Source: Bacillota bacterium
GTDB lineage: Bacteria; Bacillota_C; Negativicutes; JAEYSJ01
DNA: 12,252 nucleotides
Direction: 5' to 3'
Assembly: GCA_023434855.1 (NCBI GenBank)
Contig: JAEYSJ010000397.1
Coordinates: 1-12,252 of the forward strand
Below are positions 8,148 to 12,252 of this stretch, piece by piece. A program made the position numbers and the translations under genes. Under the pieces are notes generated by a model, which searched no databases, was not told the origin of the DNA, and worked only from the letters and a program-made list of their open reading frames with translations. Position 1 is the first letter of the stretch; the number at the start of each line of letters is the position of its first letter.

Positions 8148-10073
8148 ATGAAATTAATTAAATATATATTGGTTTTGTTTTGGATTTTATCGTTTGTGTT
8201 CATGTTACAAGTAGTAGTGTTGGCCGAAGGAAGCACGTCAGATATCAACCGCCAATCTATCCCGACAGAAAGCTTAGAGCTGGTAGATTTTATTAGTAAG
8301 TATCCAGATGCCAATATTGCGTTTGAGCAAGCTATATCTTCGGCTAGCGATATAATAACTAAGGCAAAAAGCAGCAAGAATACAATAAGGGTTGTAATAA
8401 ATCTTGAAAATAATAAAATCTACAAAGTGTCAAGACCTATTAGTATAGCCAATGTCGACAATGTAGAGATAAATGGACACAATTCCGAAATCATAAACTC
8501 TACTTTCCAGACAACTTTTCATATTCAATCTTGCAATCATTTAACAATAAAAGATTTGTATGTCGATTATAACCCTCTGCCATATACTCAAGGAGTCATT
8601 ACGGCATTTGATAAAACAGCACAACAAATCGATGTGAAAGTAGATAAAGGATATCCCAGCAATAAAGAATTCGCAACTACCATCCAGAGTGGTTTATTTA
8701 ATGTTATGGATCGTAACACAAAGGCGGAAAAACCAGGTGCCAGAGATATAACCCCCAAAAGCGTGGAAAATATTGGGGAAGGATTACTCAGGGTTAATCT
8801 AATGTGGAGCGCCAATGATTGCGGGCCAGGACAAATTCCAATAAATATTGGTGATGTTGTGGCCATCCGCACTTCATATGCAGATGCGATTGATGTGAAA
8901 GATAGTGAAAATATATCATTTATCAATTTCAATCTCTACTCTTCGCCGGCTATGGGCATATTGGTAACTAACGGTCGCGGTGGGATCGTTCTAAAAAATG
9001 TAAATATTATTCCGGGACCAAAACCCTTAGGTGCGGAATTTGAAAGATTAGTATCAACCAACAGTGATGGAACACATTATATTGCAGTAGAGCAAGGACC
9101 CGTAATTGAAAATTGCAATTTTGCAAATACAAGTGATGATGCGATAAACGTACATAACTTTTATTTTTTTATAGTGGAGAAGGTTGGAAATAAGCGTTAT
9201 TATGTCAGCCCTAAATGGAATATTGGCCTTCAAACTAAAGACACAATTGAAACTTACGAAAAAAGCAGTTTTGAATCTTTGGGTGAAACAAAAATTATTT
9301 CTTTAACAAAAAAAATAATTCCTGAGCTTAAAAATAAAATATCCCAACTTTGGAACGGCAAGAGCCCAACAACATTACCTGACACAATTTATGAAATAGA
9401 ATTGCAAGATGACATACCACTGAAATTTGGAGACGCTATAACCTCGCTTAGTAGAATTGGCAATGGCACTATAGTTAGAAACTGTACTTTCCATATGAGT
9501 GGCAGAGTAATGGTTAAAAGTCCGAATTCAATTATTGAAAACAATAAATTTTCTTATTCTCCAGGTGTTGCAATATTTGCAGGAAGCGATATTGGTTATT
9601 GGGCTGAATCTAACTTTGCAAAAAATTTAATTATCAGGAACAATACCTTTACGCACTGTATTCTTGGAGCGGCCAACATGTTTGACGACAGCAACGCAAT
9701 AGGAACAATCTTTGTAAGTATGACTCCTCCTCAAGCTGTTACAGGATTTCAATATAATTTGGAAAACCAGGATATAGTAATTGAAAACAATAAAATTGAT
9801 GATTCCTTTCTTTACGGGATATTCATCAGCAATGCAGATCATGTAAAGATAAAAAACAATATAATTGGCAGTACTTTTATAAGGAGGCAAGCTTTTGGAG
9901 CGGGACAATTGTATAATATTCATCCGAATAGCGGTATTCTCATCGGAATGTCCAAAAATATTGAAATTACGGATAATACAGTAACCAAAGGCGTAATCAC
10001 TAACAAAGTAGTCACTTTTGACAAATCATGTGACAAAGATACCATAACACTCCAGAATAATATTCTTCATTAA
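8148..10073 (+). CDS. Secreted right-handed beta-helix protein, GH110-like
   Basis: The product is an exported protein of 641 residues. Residues 1-26 look like a signal peptide: KLIK, then a long hydrophobic run ending near VVVLAEG, with cleavage likely after LA or AE. From about residue 95 onward, short strand-turn repeats rich in N, I and V (for example NSIIENNKFSYSPGVAIF, LIIRNNTFTHCILGA, VKIKNNIIGSTF) are typical of parallel beta-helix coils. DYNPLPYTQGVITAFD (140-155), SDGTH (306-310) and SDDAINVH (329-336) resemble the catalytic face of GH110 alpha-1,3-galactosidases, with acidic residues D307, D330 and D331. A sugar hydrolase acting outside the cell or at its surface is the best guess, and the substrate is not known. 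The ATG at 8148 follows GAGGGAA. The frame is also open from 8067, but starting there would bury the signal peptide. The gene is AT-rich (16 G/C in 9241-9300). Confidence 0.8.
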   Translation: MKLIKYILVLFWILSFVFMLQVVVLAEGSTSDINRQSIPTESLELVDFISKYPDANIAFEQAISSASDIITKAKSSKNTIRVVINLENNKIYKVSRPISIANVDNVEINGHNSEIINSTFQTTFHIQSCNHLTIKDLYVDYNPLPYTQGVITAFDKTAQQIDVKVDKGYPSNKEFATTIQSGLFNVMDRNTKAEKPGARDITPKSVENIGEGLLRVNLMWSANDCGPGQIPINIGDVVAIRTSYADAIDVKDSENISFINFNLYSSPAMGILVTNGRGGIVLKNVNIIPGPKPLGAEFERLVSTNSDGTHYIAVEQGPVIENCNFANTSDDAINVHNFYFFIVEKVGNKRYYVSPKWNIGLQTKDTIETYEKSSFESLGETKIISLTKKIIPELKNKISQLWNGKSPTTLPDTIYEIELQDDIPLKFGDAITSLSRIGNGTIVRNCTFHMSGRVMVKSPNSIIENNKFSYSPGVAIFAGSDIGYWAESNFAKNLIIRNNTFTHCILGAANMFDDSNAIGTIFVSMTPPQAVTGFQYNLENQDIVIENNKIDDSFLYGIFISNADHVKIKNNIIGSTFIRRQAFGAGQLYNIHPNSGILIGMSKNIEITDNTVTKGVITNKVVTFDKSCDKDTITLQNNILH

Positions 10074-10133
10074 AATTTTGACCGACTGCGCCCTGACTGC
10101 AGACAGTCCCTCCTATAAACGATATGACCACTA

Positions 10134-10619
10134 TTAAAAATAATTAGGTATAACGTCAATCTTGGCATTTAGTAATTCGTCCCATATATCTACCTTACAA
10201 TAGGCCATGCAAACACTCTTTTCATATTTTTGCAGTATGTTAGGCAGTATTCGAAAACTCAATTTTTCATAATAGGACGTATTTATGTCCGAATACAAAA
10301 AAATAATTGTATTATCTGTATATATCAAGTTAATGCAATTTTTTATGAGTTCAATACCATATCCCTTACCCCTATGCTTTTCCGAAGTTACTATGGAACC
10401 GAAACCGTAACTATCCTTACCATTGATATTTCTTAATCGAATTATTATTGCAGAACTTACAATTTCGCCGTCTTTTTCGATGACATATCTTTTGCCGATG
10501 GCGTCTTCTTTACCGTTATCAATACAATATTGCTCAAAAGTTCTATTTTTACTCCATTCTTTATATCCTTCCTGAAAAAGCAAAGGTCTCTCTTCTTTAT
10601 TTGCTTGTCTAAATATCAT
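10134..10619 (-). CDS. GNAT-family N-acetyltransferase
   Basis: This is a 161-residue cytoplasmic protein with the GCN5-related acetyltransferase fold, which transfers acetyl from acetyl-CoA to an amine. Motif A is clear: a beta strand YGFGSIVTSEKH, then the pyrophosphate-binding loop RGKGYG (residues 83-88, the R-x-x-G-x-G pattern), then helix IELIKNCINLI. The later part, SDINTSYYEKLSFRILP, fits the motif B region that ends most GNATs (YEKLGF-like). The substrate cannot be read from the sequence. The ATG at 10619 has AAGGAG nine bases upstream. The ICMT-like gene ends 23 bases before it on the same strand, so the two form an operon. The gene converges with the beta-helix gene, leaving only 60 bases between stop codons and no strong terminator hairpin. 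Confidence 0.88.
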   Translation of the reverse strand: MIFRQANKEERPLLFQEGYKEWSKNRTFEQYCIDNGKEDAIGKRYVIEKDGEIVSSAIIIRLRNINGKDSYGFGSIVTSEKHRGKGYGIELIKNCINLIYTDNTIIFLYSDINTSYYEKLSFRILPNILQKYEKSVCMAYCKVDIWDELLNAKIDVIPNYF

Positions 10620-10642
10620 CTATCAACTCTCCTTCTAGTTTT

Positions 10643-11245
10643 TCAGAAACCATAAACATTTTGTAAATAAAGATAATGTGGCAAGACCCCATAATTGATC
10701 AGGTTTCGTATTCTGGGAAAGAGAAATGGTGTAGTTTTTTTATACTCTATATACTCATTACCAAATCTTAACTCTAATTCTTTTTCCTCAATAAATTTGT
10801 GATATAAGCTGCCAATTATGAGGCCTAGCACACAACAAACAAATCCGTTTGTCAGTGAAGCAAAATATGTTCCGAATCCCAAATAATAGATAATTGCACC
10901 CAATTCAATTGGGTTTCGGCAATACCTATATGGGCCAACTAGGATAAGTTTTTGAGTTGGTGCGTTTGGTGCAGGTGTTCCTTCTCCGACAACCCATTGG
11001 GTAAACACTGTCCAAAATAAAATTGATAGGCCAAGTGGAATAGTTACAATAGTTATAATTATTTCGTACCAAGCATTCCAATGGATTATTATGCTTTTTT
11101 CAATTACCCTACCAATCTGCAAAAATGTTACGGGAAAAACCATTAAAAATATAATTGCTCCAATAATAAGAGAAATTATCTTATATTGAGTGCTATTTTT
11201 TTTTATACTCCAATTTGCCAAAATAGCAAGAACCTTATTTTTCAT
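10643..11245 (-). CDS. ICMT/PEMT-like integral membrane methyltransferase
   Basis: This 200-residue membrane protein has about four hydrophobic segments (residues 22-42, 60-82, 115-131 and 133-150). It carries the family's two hallmark motifs: GPYRYCRNPIELG (104-116, the usual form being GPYRYxRHPxYxG) and EEKELELRFGNEY (153-165), followed by TTPFLFPR. Members use S-adenosylmethionine to methylate a lipid or isoprenyl-linked carboxylate or a phospholipid head group. Bacterial members rarely have a proven substrate, and none can be assigned here. The usual His of the first motif is Asn111. The ATG at 11245 has GAGGT eight bases upstream. It is the first gene of a two-gene unit with the acetyltransferase, and both share the AT-rich composition of the beta-helix gene. 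Confidence 0.85.
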   Translation of the reverse strand: MKNKVLAILANWSIKKNSTQYKIISLIIGAIIFLMVFPVTFLQIGRVIEKSIIIHWNAWYEIIITIVTIPLGLSILFWTVFTQWVVGEGTPAPNAPTQKLILVGPYRYCRNPIELGAIIYYLGFGTYFASLTNGFVCCVLGLIIGSLYHKFIEEKELELRFGNEYIEYKKTTPFLFPRIRNLINYGVLPHYLYLQNVYGF

Positions 11246-11257
11246 ACCATTTACCTC

Positions 11258-11324
11258 ATAATACGTCCGGATTTATATTTACTTTATTTGATATTTGCCG
11301 TTTTTTTCCTCTAAGACGTATTAT
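11258..11324. repeat. Spaced 10-bp inverted repeat upstream of the ICMT-like gene
   Basis: ataatacgtc (11258-11267) and its exact reverse complement gacgtattat (11315-11324) flank a 47-base AT-rich segment. The inner copy lies within the leader and touches the GAGGT ribosome site of the ICMT-like gene. The spacing would allow a looped operator with two half-sites, or short terminal repeats of an inserted segment. I cannot decide between them, and chance occurrence in AT-rich DNA is possible but unlikely for 10 of 10 bases. Confidence 0.35.
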
Positions 11325-11361
11325 TAGGTTTTATTCTTGGGCTAGGGGTTTTGTGTTTTAC

Positions 11362-11461
11362 ATAAGCCTTTTACCGAAGGTGCCTCTTCGGATCCTTAAC
11401 TACTGTGTTCGGGAGTGAAACAGGTGGAACCCCTCGGCAGGAAGCCCGCCGATAGCACCCC
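11362..11461 (-). pseudogene. Degenerate 5S rRNA-like unit A (5' half)
   Basis: On the minus strand this reads GGGGTTCCACCTGTTTC, then CCCGAACACAGTAGTTAAG, which is the 5' half of a bacterial 5S rRNA and nearly identical to the intact copy at 12126-12242. The following stretch (GGATCCGAAGAGGCACC) aligns poorly with the 3' half, so no complete 5S can form. Its upstream side is GGGTGCTATCGGCGGGCTTC, which is one arm of the large hairpin at 11441-11706. The 5S helix I partner is missing, so I call it a decayed or reused 5S fragment. An ORF through this region is a chance reading frame. Confidence 0.6.
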
Positions 11462-11706
11462 ATCTGCTTCATTGTCACTCCGAGCGCTTCCTCCAACCGT
11501 GCGCACTCGTACAGTAAGTATACCTCTAAAGAGGTTTCCCTCCGTCTCAGCAAATACCTCTCTTCACTGTGGGACCTCCAGTACGATTCCGGTCACGTTC
11601 TCGTTACGCGTTCGTACAGTCAGCGTAGGCATCATCTGCGACTTGCAATCTGCGTTGGTAAATCGAGCAACTCAGAACGTCATTTGGAGCACTCTCAGCG
11701 GGCTTC
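11441..11706 (-). other. Imperfect hairpin element of unit A
   Basis: The left arm GAAGCCCGC (11441-11449) pairs perfectly with GCGGGCTTC (11698-11706). Further pairing with internal mismatches continues between gatagcacccc (11451-11461) and the ggagcactctc block just before the right arm. The interior holds no gene. It has sub-blocks such as aaccgtgcgcactcgta and agtacgattcc, and a smaller stem cctctaaagagg. The same layout occurs in unit B with two compensatory pair changes. This suggests a maintained secondary structure, either in RNA or as the ends of a palindromic element. Confidence 0.6.
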
Positions 11707-11732
11707 TGTTAGTGGCACTATTTAGATAAAGC

Positions 11733-11764
11733 AAAAGCACTCACTAAAAAGTGAGTGCTTTTTT
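11733..11764. terminator. Bidirectional terminator hairpin between units A and B
   Basis: gcactcac (11737-11744) and gtgagtgc (11751-11758) form a perfect 8-bp stem with a six-base loop. On the plus strand it is followed by six Ts, and on the minus strand by TTTT. It closely matches the terminator behind the intact 5S gene, so it marks the 3' end of the unit B 5S-like remnant in the minus orientation. Confidence 0.7.
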
Positions 11765-11960
11765 AACCAGCAACTATTTAGCCTCCCAGGCCATTTCCAG
11801 CCAGGTACTTTCAACGTTTGGCGTTCATAACTACTTGCCTTGAATAATTATGTTAGTATTTTCCCATTTTCAACGTAAGTGCATCTACGGGTCCTTAACT
11901 ACTGTGTTCGGGAGGAGAACATGTGGAACCCCTCAGCTGGGAGACCGCCGATAGCACCCC
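11764..11960 (-). pseudogene. Degenerate 5S rRNA-like unit B, split by about 35-60 bases
   Basis: Two parts of a 5S gene are visible. The 3' half (11764-11834) contains gcaactatttagcctcccag and the ccaggccatttccagccagg block, closely paralleling the intact gene. The 5' half (about 11893-11938) carries GGGGTTCCACATGTTC and CCCGAACACAGTAGTTAAG. Between them lie extra AT-rich bases (including gaataattatgttag), and the tcaacgt/aactact block is partly duplicated. The 5' end is replaced by the arm of the unit B hairpin. The loss of helix I and the internal insertion make a functional 5S rRNA unlikely. Confidence 0.65.
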
Positions 11961-12062
11961 ATCTCCTTCGTTGCTCCTGCGGGCGCTCCCTCCGCGTACC
12001 TCCAGTACAGCTCCGTTCACGTCCTCGTCGCGCCTTGCTCTGGGGCACTCTCGACGGTCTCC
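11940..12062 (-). other. Imperfect hairpin element of unit B
   Basis: GGAGACCG (11940-11947) pairs perfectly with CGGTCTCC (12055-12062). gatagcacccc (11950-11960) then pairs, with a few mismatches, with ggggcactctc (12042-12052). The interior is GC-rich and non-coding and shares caccccatct, cctccagtac and ttcacgt-type blocks with unit A. At 123 bases it is less than half the length of the unit A version. Confidence 0.6.
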
Positions 12063-12095
12063 GGTTTAGTGGCATTAATAGTTGTAACATATGAC

Positions 12096-12121
12096 AAAAG
12101 CACCCACTAAAGTGAGTGCTT
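12096..12121 (-). terminator. Rho-independent terminator of the rRNA operon
   Basis: On the minus strand the stem GCACTCAC, loop TTTA, GTGGGTGC (12119-12100; one G-T pair) is followed by TTTT. It starts six bases after the 3' end of the 5S gene, the expected place for the end of an rRNA operon. Confidence 0.8.
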
Positions 12122-12125
12122 CATT

Positions 12126-12242
<117 letters not shown>

Positions 12243-12252
12243 TATATTCGAG

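Noticed and set aside
10074..10133. Shared terminator between the beta-helix and GNAT genes
   Set aside because: Only a 5-bp stem (gactg/cagtc) without a T-run is visible, which is too weak to call.
11371..12094. Open frames of 60-104 codons on both strands in the right-hand region
   Set aside because: They run through 5S fragments and hairpins, lack ribosome sites and have low-complexity Arg/Pro/Ser-rich products.

Overview
The window most likely comes from a Gram-positive-lineage anaerobe (Bacillota, perhaps the Negativicutes/Sporomusaceae). This is an inference from strong AGGAGG-type ribosome sites, the form of the 5S rRNA, the 676-residue-type urocanate hydratase and a palindromic dispersed element whose style I associate with that group. 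No sequence here proves the taxon.

Left part (1-6809, minus strand): a histidine-degradation cluster. Read in its own direction it is a large SARP-like ATPase regulator, then hutU (urocanate hydratase), a palindromic element, ftcD (glutamate formimidoyltransferase) and the start of hutI (imidazolonepropionase), which runs off the left edge. Together these convert urocanate to imidazolone propionate, then formiminoglutamate, then glutamate plus 5-formimino-tetrahydrofolate. Histidine ammonia-lyase is not in the window. The regulator is the best candidate for local control of the cluster, but that rests on position only.

Middle (6810-7920): a control region with a plus-strand promoter and a nested inverted repeat, then a divergently read GntR-type regulator with a C-terminal RCK_C (TrkA-C) domain. 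This is the architecture of the c-di-AMP-responsive repressor BusR. A strong terminator follows.

Right-middle (7920-11245): clearly more AT-rich DNA. It holds an 18-codon ORF that looks like the stub of a flavodoxin gene, a secreted right-handed beta-helix protein with GH110-like motifs, and a minus-strand pair encoding an ICMT-like membrane methyltransferase and a GNAT acetyltransferase. Base composition and gene content suggest accessory DNA.

Right end (11325-12252): the 3' end of an rRNA operon on the minus strand. An apparently complete 5S rRNA gene with its terminator is followed by two decayed 5S-like units. Each decayed unit carries a large imperfect hairpin beside a 5S-like 5' half, and the two hairpins differ by two compensatory base-pair changes. 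This is the most unusual structure in the window.
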